A DNA stretch of 35,413 nucleotides from a bacterium (GCA_025774935.1 JALGZK010000020.1:14426-49838); one strand, 5' to 3'; shown: positions 22,881-31,020, numbered from the stretch's first letter. The notes: generated from the letters alone by a model not told the origin. Program-made: numbers and translations.

Positions 22881-24947
22881 ATGCCGACGAAGCACGGGAA
22901 GTCCAAGTCTAAAGGAAAGAAGCGGGAACGGGCGACCGACCCGGCGTCCGCCGTGCGGGCGGCAACCGACCGGTCCGCCGGCCGACGGGCCCGGGACCTC
23001 CTCCCCTGGATCCTCGCCATCGCCGCCCTCGCGCTCGTGGTGCGGTTCCTCTACATCCTGGAACTCAGGGGTCACCCGCTCATGCTCGCAGCGACCGGCG
23101 ACCCGAAGGTCTACGACCTCCGGGCCCTCGAGATCGCGGGCGGCAAGTGGCTCGGCGACGAGGTCTTCTTCCACTCGAGCCCCCTCTATCCGTACTTCCT
23201 CGGTATCGTCTACGCGATCGTCGGCCACAGCTACACCGCGGTCCGCGTCCTGCAGTCCGTCATCGGAACGGGTTCGTGCCTCCTCGTCTTCTCGATCACG
23301 AGGACGCTCGCCGGTCGCAGGCAGGCGGTCGTCGCCGGCCTCATCGCGGCGCTCTACGTTCCCTTCATCTTCTTCGACTCCGAGCTCCTGATGATCACGC
23401 TCGTGATCTTCTTCGCGCTCCTCTCGCTCAGGCTCCTCCTCACGTGGGAGCGCGACCGGACGCCCTGGCTCCTGCCGCTCGCGGGTCTCGCGCTTGGCGT
23501 CGCCGCGCTCGGCAAACCGAACGCCCTCCTTTTCGTCCCCGCGGCCGCGCTCTGGATCTGGTGGGTGTTGCGCGCTGGGGGCGGCGGTGCACCGGAGCGG
23601 GAGGGCGATCGCCCCCGGTCGTCGCCGTCCTCCCGACCGGCGCGCGCGCTCGCTCCGATCGCTCTCCTCGTGGCGGGAGTCGTTCTCGCGCTCGTCCCCT
23701 TCACGGTCAGCAACTACGTCATCGCCGACGACTTCGTCCTCACATCGTCGAACGGAGGGGTCAACTTCTGGATCGGGAACAACGAGGAGGCGAAGGGGAC
23801 GTTCCTCGTCGAGCAGTCGATGCGCACCGATCTCTACGAGGGCTCGAAGGAGCTCGCGGAGCAGAGGCTCGGGCGGGAGCTCACGCCCTCGCAGGTCTCC
23901 GACTACTGGTTCGGCGAGGGACTCCGGTTCGTGCGGGAGAGTCCGGGGCGCGCGTTAGGGCTCGTCGGAAAGAAGTTCCTCCTCTTCTGGAACGGCTACG
24001 AGATCCCGAACCACTACAACCTCTACTACTTCAGGCAGGTCTCCAGGCTCCTCCGGTTCGACCCCGTCCTCTTCCTGTGGGTCGTCCCGTTCGGGATTCT
24101 GGGCGTCTACCTCTCCGCGCGCTCGTGGCGGAGGTACCTCCTCCTCTACCTCTTCGCGGGAACATACCTCGTCTCTCTCCTCCCCTTCTTCATCACGTCG
24201 CGCTACCGGCTGCCGGTCGTCCCGGTCATGATCGTGTTCGCCGGTGTCGCGCTCGTCCGGCTCTGGGAGAAGATCAAGTCGAAGGAGGCGAAGGGCTGGA
24301 TCGCACCGGCCGCCGTGCTCGTCGCGGCGTTCGTGTTCGTGAACCTCCCGCTCGTCAGCTTCACGTTCACCGAGCAGTACGCCCTCCTGGGGGCGGTCCA
24401 CCGGGACGCGGGCGACTACGAGGAAGCGGCGGAGCAGTTCCGCCTCGCCATCCGCGAGAACCCGGAGTTCGACCTCGCGTGGTCGAACCTCGGCGCCGTG
24501 CTCGGTCGCCTGGGACGCTACCGCGAGGCGGAGGAGGCGCTCGTCCGCGCGGTCGAGCTGAACCCGCAGCTCGCGGCGGCATACAACAACCTCGGGAACA
24601 TCTACTTCTCGACCGGTCAGGTCGAGCGGGCGAAGGCCCGCTTCATCGAGGCGGCGAGCATCGACCCCGACCACAAGCCGGCGTGGGAGAACCTCGCGCG
24701 CGTCGGGCTCGTCTCGCAGGACGGCGAGCTCGCCGTGCGGGCGCTCAGACGCATGATCGAGATCGACCCCGAGGACGCCTACGCGTACTGGAATCTCGCG
24801 GTCCTGTACTCGCAGGATCCCGTGGCTCGAGAGGCGTCGATCGAGCTCGCCACCCGGGCGGCGGCTCTCGATCCGGAGTTCGCGCAGGACGCGCGCAGTC
24901 TCATCGCCCGTCTCTCGACGGACCCCGAGTTAGGAGGTGCACCTTGA
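22881..24947 (+). CDS. GT39-like integral membrane glycosyltransferase with C-terminal TPRs
   Basis: 688 aa from ATG 22881. The cytoplasmic N-terminus is Lys/Arg-rich, followed by about 10-11 transmembrane helices (about residues 40-490). After the first helix comes GDPKVYDLRALEIAGG, the acidic extracytoplasmic loop typical of ArnT/PMT (GT-C fold, PMT_2/GT39) enzymes that use a polyprenyl-phosphate sugar, then HSSPLYPYFLG and SRYRLPVVPVM. From about residue 498 the protein continues with about five TPR units (AWSNLGAVLGRLGRYREAEEAL, AYNNLGNIYFSTGQ), which would lie outside the membrane and may recruit acceptors. Sugar and acceptor are unknown. Its TGA overlaps the TTG start of the sulfatase-like gene, so the two are translationally coupled and probably act on one envelope glycan pathway. 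Confidence 0.87.
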   Translation: MPTKHGKSKSKGKKRERATDPASAVRAATDRSAGRRARDLLPWILAIAALALVVRFLYILELRGHPLMLAATGDPKVYDLRALEIAGGKWLGDEVFFHSSPLYPYFLGIVYAIVGHSYTAVRVLQSVIGTGSCLLVFSITRTLAGRRQAVVAGLIAALYVPFIFFDSELLMITLVIFFALLSLRLLLTWERDRTPWLLPLAGLALGVAALGKPNALLFVPAAALWIWWVLRAGGGGAPEREGDRPRSSPSSRPARALAPIALLVAGVVLALVPFTVSNYVIADDFVLTSSNGGVNFWIGNNEEAKGTFLVEQSMRTDLYEGSKELAEQRLGRELTPSQVSDYWFGEGLRFVRESPGRALGLVGKKFLLFWNGYEIPNHYNLYYFRQVSRLLRFDPVLFLWVVPFGILGVYLSARSWRRYLLLYLFAGTYLVSLLPFFITSRYRLPVVPVMIVFAGVALVRLWEKIKSKEAKGWIAPAAVLVAAFVFVNLPLVSFTFTEQYALLGAVHRDAGDYEEAAEQFRLAIRENPEFDLAWSNLGAVLGRLGRYREAEEALVRAVELNPQLAAAYNNLGNIYFSTGQVERAKARFIEAASIDPDHKPAWENLARVGLVSQDGELAVRALRRMIEIDPEDAYAYWNLAVLYSQDPVAREASIELATRAAALDPEFAQDARSLIARLSTDPELGGAP

Positions 24948-26380
24948 GATCCCCGGGACGTCCCCGGAGGGCGATTGGCCGCAGGAAGGTGAGCCTCGCG
25001 GCCGCCGCGCTCATCCTCGGCGCCCTCCTGCTTCCCATCTCATGTTCGCGGGCTCCGGACCGGCCGAACGTCGTGATCGTCGTGCTCGACACGGTGCGCT
25101 TCGACCACACCGGGCTCGGCGCGTCGGGCGGTTCGGCCGTGAGCTCGACGCCGAACCTCGACCGGCTCGCGACTGAGGGAATCGCCTTCAGCCGCGCCTG
25201 GGCGACGGGGCCGTGGACGGTGCCGTCCCACGCGTCACTTGTCTCGGGGCTCCTGCCTTCGATGCACCGCACCACGGGCAACCACTGGCGGTTCGACTCG
25301 GACGCACCGACGGTCGCCGAGGTCCTGCGCGACGCCGGCTACGAAACGGCGGCGTTCTTCTCGAACCCGTGGCTCACCGACCAGCTGACCGGGATGCTGC
25401 GGGGGTTCGAGCTCAAGGAGGACGAGTCGGGAGGCGGCACGGGTATCCTGAACCGGAGCGACCAGGGAGGCCTCGCGACCGTCGCCAACATCGGGAGCTG
25501 GCTCGCGCGCCGTTCGGGAGACCGCCCGTTCCTGATGTTCGTGAACTTCCTCGAACCGCACCTCCCCTACGACCCGCCCCAGTCGTACAGAGCGGCGCAC
25601 CTCTCGGACATCGCCCGGTCCGACGTCGTGGAGACGCGGCTCGCGCACGAGGTGAACTCCGGGCTCCTCGACCTGTCCAACGTCGACCTCGAGCGAGTGC
25701 GCAGGCTGTACGCCGGCGACGTACATACCGCCGACAGGCACCTCGGCTCGGTGCTTCAGCTACTCAGGGACCACGGTCTCTACGACGACGCCGTCATCAT
25801 CGTGACCTCGGACCACGGCGAGAACCTCGGCGACCACGGGTTCCTCGACCACCAGTTCGGAGTCTTCGACACGCTCATCGAGATCCCTCTGGTCGTCCGG
25901 GCTCCGGGGCATCCCGGCCCTGTCACGCGCGACGACCCGGTCATGATCACCGACGTGTACGCCACGGCGCTCGACGCCGCGGGAATCCGGGGGAAGCCGG
26001 ACACGCCCCACAGCCGATCGCTCCTGGGCGAAGCGTCCACCGACGACCGCCCGCGCTTCGCCGAGTACACCGGAGCCAACAGCGAGCTCGTTAGGCACCT
26101 CCGGAAGTTGAATCCCGAGCTCGACACGTCGCCGCTCGAAGTCCGCTACTCGAAGGTACGGGTGGGCGACCTCGAGCTCACCATCGCGGGCGACGGCTCG
26201 GAGAGGCTCTACGACCTGGGCGCGGACCCGGGCCGGGAGGAGAACCTCGCTGCCGCAAACCCGGGCGTGGTGAACGCGCTCATGGAGGCCATGCCGGCGG
26301 TGCGGCGCTCGGACGAGCAGAACCTCGAGATCGATGAGGAGATGCGGGAGCGCCTACGGGCGCTCGGGTACATCAGGTAG
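24944..26380 (+). CDS. Sulfatase-like (alkaline-phosphatase superfamily) exported hydrolase or transferase, Thr-type
   Basis: 478 aa from TTG 24944: AGGAGG 6 nt upstream and a TGA/TTG overlap with the preceding gene fix the start. N-terminal signal VSLAAAALILGALLLPISC, possibly lipidated although Pro at -3 is atypical. Sulfatase-fold motifs: metal-binding VVLDTVRFDHTG, the nucleophile region GPWTVPSHASLVSG, NFLEPHLPYDPP and TSDHGENLGDHG. The position that is Cys or Ser (formylglycine) in true sulfatases is Thr92, so sulfatase chemistry by formylglycine is not possible. Phosphodiesterase or phospho-group transferase activity, as in Thr-type relatives, is more likely (inference). The protein ends in ERLRALGYIR. 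It acts with the coupled GT39-like protein. Confidence 0.85.
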   Translation: MRSPGRPRRAIGRRKVSLAAAALILGALLLPISCSRAPDRPNVVIVVLDTVRFDHTGLGASGGSAVSSTPNLDRLATEGIAFSRAWATGPWTVPSHASLVSGLLPSMHRTTGNHWRFDSDAPTVAEVLRDAGYETAAFFSNPWLTDQLTGMLRGFELKEDESGGGTGILNRSDQGGLATVANIGSWLARRSGDRPFLMFVNFLEPHLPYDPPQSYRAAHLSDIARSDVVETRLAHEVNSGLLDLSNVDLERVRRLYAGDVHTADRHLGSVLQLLRDHGLYDDAVIIVTSDHGENLGDHGFLDHQFGVFDTLIEIPLVVRAPGHPGPVTRDDPVMITDVYATALDAAGIRGKPDTPHSRSLLGEASTDDRPRFAEYTGANSELVRHLRKLNPELDTSPLEVRYSKVRVGDLELTIAGDGSERLYDLGADPGREENLAAANPGVVNALMEAMPAVRRSDEQNLEIDEEMRERLRALGYIR

Positions 26381-26424
26381 GGCGAAGCTCCTGCGCGGGA
26401 GCCGGCGAATCGACGGGCAAGAAC

Positions 26425-26450
26425 GAAGCCGCCACGGACGTGGCGGCTTC
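26425..26450. terminator. Bidirectional hairpin between convergent sulfatase-like genes
   Basis: Perfect 11-bp stem GAAGCCGCCAC (26425-26435) / GTGGCGGCTTC (26440-26450) with loop GGAC. It lies 45 nt past one stop and 37 nt past the other. It has no U-run on the plus strand; GTTCTTG follows on the minus strand. Confidence 0.6.
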
Positions 26451-26486
26451 CTCGCGTAACGGACGGAGTCCGTGCAGACCCGAACG

Positions 26487-27923
26487 TCAGTTCAGATACC
26501 CGAGGCTCCTCAGCCGCTCGATCGTCTCGTCGCGCTGGGAGCTCTCGAAGTGCGAGGGAAGCGGATCGGCCGAGAACGACCACCGCTCGAGCTCCTCGCT
26601 GAGGAACCCGACTCGCGTGAGGAGTCTCGGCGGGAAGTCCTCGAGGATGTTCAGGGTCTCGGCCGGATCGGACGGCAGGTCGTACAGCTCCTCGGTGTCG
26701 AGGTACGGCGTCTGGATGAACTTGAGCCTCTGGTCGCGCACGCAACGCGCTTTCAGGATGTTCGTCCAGCGCGGGTCCGACTCGAGCCCCCGCCGCGGCT
26801 TCGTCGCCTGCCCGAACCTGAGGCGCGGCTCGAGGTCGAACACCGTCCCGAGCGGGACGACCTCGCCGTCGACGCCCTCCGGGATCGCTATGCCCAGGAA
26901 GTCGAGCACGGTCGGGAGCACGTCGATGCTCGCGACGACTCCCCTCACGCGCGTGTCGCTCCTCTTCCCTCCCGGCAGGCGGACGACCCACACCGCGCGC
27001 ATCGTCGAGTCGTAGACGCCGTAGCCGTGGTCGAACTCCTCGCCGTGCTCCCACAGGCTCTCTCCGTGGTCGGTCGTCACGACGACGATCGCGTCGTCGA
27101 GCACTCCCCTCTCGCGGAGGTCGTCGAGGAGTCGGCCCACGTGGTGGTCGGTGTACGCTATCTCCGCGCGGTAGCGCAGCTCGTGGGCGAACGCGTACCG
27201 CTCGATCTCCTCGGGCGTGAACCCCTCGCGCCGCTTGAGCGCGGGGATCGCGGGAAGGTCGTCGATCCCGAGCGTGTCGTACATGCTCGCGAACGGCTCG
27301 GGCGCGTCGTATGGCCTGTGGGGATCGAAGTAGTGCGCGAAGAGGAAGAGCCTGCCACGGACGCCGGTCTCGTCCAGGTAGGCGATGACGGCGTCGGTCA
27401 CGGCCTCGGCGCTGCGCTGGTTCTGGTCGGCGCCTTCCTCGCCGACGAGGACGTCGAACTCCTCGTCGAAGTGGTCGAAGCCCTGGGCGAAGTCGAATCT
27501 GCTGTCGAGCGCGAACGACCCCGCGAAACCCGCCGTGCGGAACCCCTCCGCGGCGAGCACCTCCGCGAGCATCTCGTTGTCGGGGTTCACCATGAACCCG
27601 TTGCGGGCGACGCCGTGGTGGTGAGGGTACTTGCCGGTCAGGAGCGTGACGTGCGAGGCGAGCGTAGTCGGGACGACGGTCATGTAGTCCCTGTAGACGA
27701 TGCCCTCCTTGGCGAGCGCGTCGAGGTTCGGGGTCTCGACGGTCTCGCTGCCAAGGAACCCGAAGTGGTCGGCCCGGGCCGTGTCGATCGAGATCACGAC
27801 GACGTGGCGGGCCGGAAGCTCCTCGCCTCCCGAGCAGCCCCCCACGAGAACTCCCGCCGCGAGCGCGGCGAACGCTCCTCGCAGAACCGACCTTCTGGAC
27901 CGTCTGTCTTCGAGCGGTTCCAC
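26487..27923 (-). CDS. Sulfatase-like Tat-exported lipoprotein, Thr-type
   Basis: 478 aa from GTG 27923 (GAGGAGG 4 nt upstream). The signal contains a twin-arginine motif SRRSVLRG followed by a hydrophobic run and lipobox LVGGC, i.e. a Tat-dependent lipoprotein exported folded, probably with metal bound. Superfamily motifs: VVISIDTARADHFGFLG (metal), VVPTTLASHVTLLTG (nucleophile loop), FAHYFDPHRPYDAP and TTDHGESLWEHG. As in the gene at 24944, the nucleophile position is Thr (Thr87) instead of Cys/Ser. The C-terminus is ERLRSLGYLN, nearly identical in plan to the other protein. It is convergent with the GT39-like operon, which suggests related substrates. A TTGACT-17-CAGGCT element upstream (27973-28001) may be its promoter. 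Confidence 0.87.
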   Translation of the reverse strand: MEPLEDRRSRRSVLRGAFAALAAGVLVGGCSGGEELPARHVVVISIDTARADHFGFLGSETVETPNLDALAKEGIVYRDYMTVVPTTLASHVTLLTGKYPHHHGVARNGFMVNPDNEMLAEVLAAEGFRTAGFAGSFALDSRFDFAQGFDHFDEEFDVLVGEEGADQNQRSAEAVTDAVIAYLDETGVRGRLFLFAHYFDPHRPYDAPEPFASMYDTLGIDDLPAIPALKRREGFTPEEIERYAFAHELRYRAEIAYTDHHVGRLLDDLRERGVLDDAIVVVTTDHGESLWEHGEEFDHGYGVYDSTMRAVWVVRLPGGKRSDTRVRGVVASIDVLPTVLDFLGIAIPEGVDGEVVPLGTVFDLEPRLRFGQATKPRRGLESDPRWTNILKARCVRDQRLKFIQTPYLDTEELYDLPSDPAETLNILEDFPPRLLTRVGFLSEELERWSFSADPLPSHFESSQRDETIERLRSLGYLN

Positions 27924-27972
27924 AGTGCCTCCTCGAACCGGGACCACGCCGGGGTCGCCTTGCACAGCCGTG

Positions 27973-28001
27973 AGCCTGACACGGAGCGCACCGGAAGTCA
28001 A
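27973..28001 (-). promoter_or_regulatory. Weak candidate promoter of the Tat sulfatase-like gene
   Basis: Minus-strand TTGACT (27996-28001), 17-bp spacer, CAGGCT (27973-27978). Good -35, poor -10, but similar to the TAGGCT of the yajC operon promoter. Confidence 0.33.
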
Positions 28002-28046
28002 CCAGGAGCCCCCGCGCGTCCGCCTTCCGGTGATGGGATGCGGGGG

Positions 28047-28079
28047 CCAAAAAGAGGACGCGCGCCCTGAGGCGCGCGT
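28047..28079 (-). terminator. Rho-independent terminator (second of a tandem pair)
   Basis: Minus-strand stem ACGCGCGCC/GGCGCGCGT (28058-28079, TCAG loop) followed by CCTCTTTTTGG, with a run of five U. It lies about 75 nt past the 26-codon ORF and about 120 nt before the Tat sulfatase-like gene, insulating the latter. Confidence 0.72.
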
Positions 28080-28114
28080 TTCAACCCTACCCTGTCACGT
28101 CCCAATGACTGCTG

Positions 28115-28148
28115 GGGCGAAAGAGACACCCGCCCATGGGGGCGGGTG
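28115..28148 (-). terminator. Rho-independent terminator directly after the 26-codon ORF
   Basis: Minus-strand stem CACCCGCCC/GGGCGGGTG (28127-28135 with 28140-28148) followed by TCTCTTTCG. It begins 6 nt past the TAA of the micro-ORF, closer than at most genes in the window. Confidence 0.7.
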
Positions 28149-28153
28149 CCGTC

Positions 28154-28234
28154 TTAGATCTGTACGAGGAGCGCTAGGGCGAAGATGTAGCCGAGGCTTC
28201 TCCTCATTCTCTTCATTCTCTGTCCGAACTTCAT
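28154..28234 (-). CDS. Putative 26-aa cationic-hydrophobic micropeptide
   Basis: ATG 28234, TAA 28154. The N-terminal half is strongly basic (MKFGQRMKRMRR), and the second half is hydrophobic (SLGYIFALALLVQI), the profile of a small membrane peptide. AAGGGAG lies 8 nt before the ATG. A terminator follows immediately, a second one 40-100 nt further on, and the upstream neighbour is closed by its own terminator (28420-28455), so this looks like an independent short transcript. A leader of about 70-100 nt contains the hairpin GGCCGACC/GGTCGGCC (28287-28311). It could be a type I toxin-like peptide, a small membrane regulator, or an RNA with an incidental ORF. No family recognised. Confidence 0.5.
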   Translation of the reverse strand: MKFGQRMKRMRRSLGYIFALALLVQI

Positions 28235-28587
28235 GGCTCGTTCTCCCTTGGCGGGTTCCGGGGCTCTGGTCTTCCCCGTCCCGCCCGGCCGACCTCCGCA
28301 ATCGGTCGGCCATCAAGCCTGTGTCTCCGGTTGTCAATGGTCGGAAGGACCGTCGGTGCTCTCTCCCTTGTTCGCTATCTTTGACCCCGGCCGAGCCCTC
28401 CGGGTTTGCCAAAAACGTCGAAAACACGACACGGGCGGGAAGAAACCCCGCCCGTTCGTGAGGCCGTTCAGTAACAGTCCGAGCGCTCCGGAAAGGCCCA
28501 GCCGCTGGGACTGAAGTCCGGGCAACCACCGGGGCGACACGTCGCCGGTCGGGGCCGAGCGCGGCCTTCCTCCCGCGGTCCCCCGGT
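28235..28587. other. Intergenic region with leader hairpin and terminator
   Basis: Contains, on the minus strand, the terminator of the 28588 gene (28420-28455), a consensus TTGACA (28332-28337) with only a poor -10 17 nt on (GATGGC, 28309-28314), and an 8-bp hairpin GGCCGACC/GGTCGGCC (28287-28294 with 28304-28311) ahead of the micro-ORF. No other gene seen. Confidence 0.5.
28420..28455 (-). terminator. Rho-independent terminator of the VGIG repeat protein gene
   Basis: Minus-strand stem ACGGGCGGG/CCCGCCCGT (28431-28439 with 28447-28455, loop GTTTCTT) followed by GTCGTGTTTTC, about 130 nt past the stop at 28588. Confidence 0.62.
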
Positions 28588-31020
28588 CTAATCCGTGTCG
28601 TGGAAGGTGATCTGCTGCGCGACCTCATGGTCCTTGCCGAGTCCGCACGCGGTCCAGAAGAACTCGATGTCTGGGTCACCATCCGCGGAACGCACGACGA
28701 ACCCGTCCGTGTCCGTCGACTCGATGTAGAGCGCGCTCCAACCGCCGATCGGGGTGACCGTCACGCGGACGCGCGCGTCGCCTGCAATCGCTTCCGTGAA
28801 GAGGCGGTCGAAGGAGACCCGAGCCCGCCCCCCGGCGAGGAACGCCTCACCGGAGTCGTAGATCTCGGGCTCGGGAGTCTCGACACCGAATACGGCTTCC
28901 GTGCCGCGGCTCGTGCCCACCCCGCGCGCGGAGTAGGCCGTCGAGGTGATTGTGCCGGATACGTACAGCCCGAGACCCGTCGACGTGTCGGCGAAGATGT
29001 CGACGGCTGAGTAGCCGTCGTGTGTGTACTTCTTGAAGCTCCCTGCGTTCCCCTTCTGGCTCGTGACGCGGAGCGCCTGCGTGGAGGCAGGCGTGACGGC
29101 GGTCGACGTGCTTCTGATGAGGACCACACCTCCGGAGCCGGAGGCGGAGCTGTTCGTAAGATCGAGGAGGTTCCCGTCTCCCGTCTTGTCGATGTCGAGT
29201 CGCCCTGTCGAGAAGTCCCAGTCCCACGTCTGAGACGTGAAGTCCAGTGGGTCGGCAAGACCGCCAACGTCCACCTGGGCCCAGTATCCCTCGCCCGCTC
29301 CGTTCGAGACCAGCACGAGCGACTGAGCCGCTCCCGAAGTCAGCATGACGTCCTCAGCGCGGACCGTCCCGTCGACATGCAGCTCGGCTGAGGGAACCAG
29401 ACCGATGCCGACCTGACCGCTGGCGTGCTTGATGACGATGTCCTCGTGGCTGCTCGAGGTGCCCCCGGAGATCCGAGCCAGTGCGCTGTCACTGCTGAAC
29501 CGTAGGGCGTAGTCACTCGGCATGCCGTGCTGGAACACCTCGACGACGCCGCCGCCTCCCATGGTCGCGAAGGACGCCGCCGGACCTGTTCCGACGTTCA
29601 CGATGTCGAAGAGCGAGTCATAAGACGAGAGGCTGCCGGAGTACGGCAGCGTGAACCCCGGTGCCTCCTGCCAGCTCGCTCTGCCACCGGAGTCGCTAGT
29701 CAGAACGTACCCGTCGACCGCGCCGCTCGGATACTCGAGGATGCTGCCACCGATGTAGACGTTGCTGTTCGTGTAGACGCCCCAGACATCGCGTTCGATA
29801 TCATCCTGGTAGGCGAGCGCGGCCCAGATGTTCCCCCACGCGTCTCCCCCCCGAACGGCGTACGAGATCGGCGACGCGAAGTAGGTGAGGCCATTGATGC
29901 CGGAGCCGCAGCTGTTCGAGACCTCGAACGCGGGCCCGCTCTCGCAGATCGTGTCCGAGTAAGGCAGAGCGAACTCGTCCGCTGGCGGCTCCCAGGACGC
30001 GTGGCCCCACGAGTCCGAGCTGAGGACGTACCCCGTAGCCGCCCCCTCGGGAAGCACCAGCGTGCCCCCCACATACGAGTCGTCGAGCGTGTAGACTCCC
30101 CACACGTTGCCCGTGTCGTCGTGATACCCGAGCGCGCCCCAGGGCCTCCCGAGCGCGTAGCCTCCGCGCACGCCGTACGAGAGCGGTGGAGTCAGGTACG
30201 AACGGCCGTTGATCCCCGATTCGTTCTCGTTCCACACTTCAAAGGCCGCGCCCGTGGCGGATGTGGTGCCGGCGTATGGCAGCGTGAACTCGGACGGCGG
30301 CTGCCACGTCCCGTAGCCGGACGCGTCCGACGTCAGAACGTAGCCTTCCGTGGGCGTCGTCTGGAGCTGGAGGGCGTTCGTGTGCACCATCGGTAGGTAC
30401 GCGTCACCCATGCCCTGCACGATGTCGCCGTACACGTACAGGTCGAGCGGCGTGTAGATCCCCCATGTCGTTCCGCTCCCGGCTCTGTACCCGAGTGCTC
30501 CCCACACCTCTCCGGTCGTCGACCTGCTCACCAGTGCGTAGGAGTCCGGCACGTCGAGATCGGAACGTCCGACGATGGACGGTCCGTCGTTGTTCTGTAC
30601 CTCGAATGCCGGTCCCGGATCGGTCACTGCTCCCGAGTAGGGCAGTGTCAGCTCGGCGTACAGCGCGCGCATCGCGTACGGGACCGACGCCAGCTCCGTG
30701 CGAGGCACGAGCTCGGGGTCACCGCCGATCTGTGTCGAGAGCCAGTACGGCTCGTCGAAGGCGAGCATCAGCGGCTCGAACTCCCCGAGGATTGCGTCGA
30801 AGATGCCGTCATCGACCGACAGGTCCTGCATCTCGGTCCAGAGCAGCGTGCCGTCGAGCTCGGCGTCGTAGATGCGGAACGTGACCGTGTAGATCCCGTT
30901 CGCTACGGGGTTCCCGTCGGAGCCCAGGAGTCTCCCCTGGTACCCGATCGTCGCGGGTGGTGTCGCCGCAGCTGCGTGGGCCAGGAGCACCACGACCGTG
31001 AGGATCAGCAGGCGTCTCAC
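28588..31020 (-). CDS. Large secreted repeat protein with tail-fibre/VGIG-like segments
   Basis: 810 aa from GTG 31020 (GAGGAGAG upstream). Signal peptide RLLILTVVVLLAHAAAA. The N-terminal domain (about 22-130, TIGYQGRLLGSDGNPVANG...TFRIYD) is common to surface proteins of this type. Then come three and a third repeats of about 105-120 residues, each starting LPY[SA] and ending GYVL[TS]SDSxGxASW. A VGIG motif (GQVGIGLVPSAELHVDGTV) resembles the head repeats of phage tail fibres and trimeric adhesins. The C-terminal part (about 690-810) resembles the last domain of such proteins (YDSGEAFLAGGRARVSFDRLF). No FlgD-like tail is present. Probably a surface fibre; binding target unknown. It has a TTGACG-17-TAGCCT promoter and a leader of about 170 nt. 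Confidence 0.82.
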   Translation of the reverse strand: MRRLLILTVVVLLAHAAAATPPATIGYQGRLLGSDGNPVANGIYTVTFRIYDAELDGTLLWTEMQDLSVDDGIFDAILGEFEPLMLAFDEPYWLSTQIGGDPELVPRTELASVPYAMRALYAELTLPYSGAVTDPGPAFEVQNNDGPSIVGRSDLDVPDSYALVSRSTTGEVWGALGYRAGSGTTWGIYTPLDLYVYGDIVQGMGDAYLPMVHTNALQLQTTPTEGYVLTSDASGYGTWQPPSEFTLPYAGTTSATGAAFEVWNENESGINGRSYLTPPLSYGVRGGYALGRPWGALGYHDDTGNVWGVYTLDDSYVGGTLVLPEGAATGYVLSSDSWGHASWEPPADEFALPYSDTICESGPAFEVSNSCGSGINGLTYFASPISYAVRGGDAWGNIWAALAYQDDIERDVWGVYTNSNVYIGGSILEYPSGAVDGYVLTSDSGGRASWQEAPGFTLPYSGSLSSYDSLFDIVNVGTGPAASFATMGGGGVVEVFQHGMPSDYALRFSSDSALARISGGTSSSHEDIVIKHASGQVGIGLVPSAELHVDGTVRAEDVMLTSGAAQSLVLVSNGAGEGYWAQVDVGGLADPLDFTSQTWDWDFSTGRLDIDKTGDGNLLDLTNSSASGSGGVVLIRSTSTAVTPASTQALRVTSQKGNAGSFKKYTHDGYSAVDIFADTSTGLGLYVSGTITSTAYSARGVGTSRGTEAVFGVETPEPEIYDSGEAFLAGGRARVSFDRLFTEAIAGDARVRVTVTPIGGWSALYIESTDTDGFVVRSADGDPDIEFFWTACGLGKDHEVAQQITFHDTD
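29635..30645 (-). repeat. Three and a third tandem coding repeats within the VGIG protein
   Basis: Units begin at about 30645, 30284, 29968 and 29650 (read leftwards). Each begins with LPYSG/LPYAG/LPYSD and contains FEVxN, GINGRSYL-like, SYAVRGG-like, WGALGY, VWGVYT and GYVLTSDSxG segments. The fourth unit keeps only the first 25 or so residues. The last three starts are about 315-320 nt apart. Similarity is clear in protein but eroded in DNA, so the duplications are old. Confidence 0.75.

Noticed and set aside
23147-24943. Upstream extension of the sulfatase-like reading frame by about 600 codons
   Set aside because: It is Arg/Pro/Gly-rich shadow of the glycosyltransferase gene. The TTG at 24944 has a perfect ribosome binding site and a signal peptide right after it.
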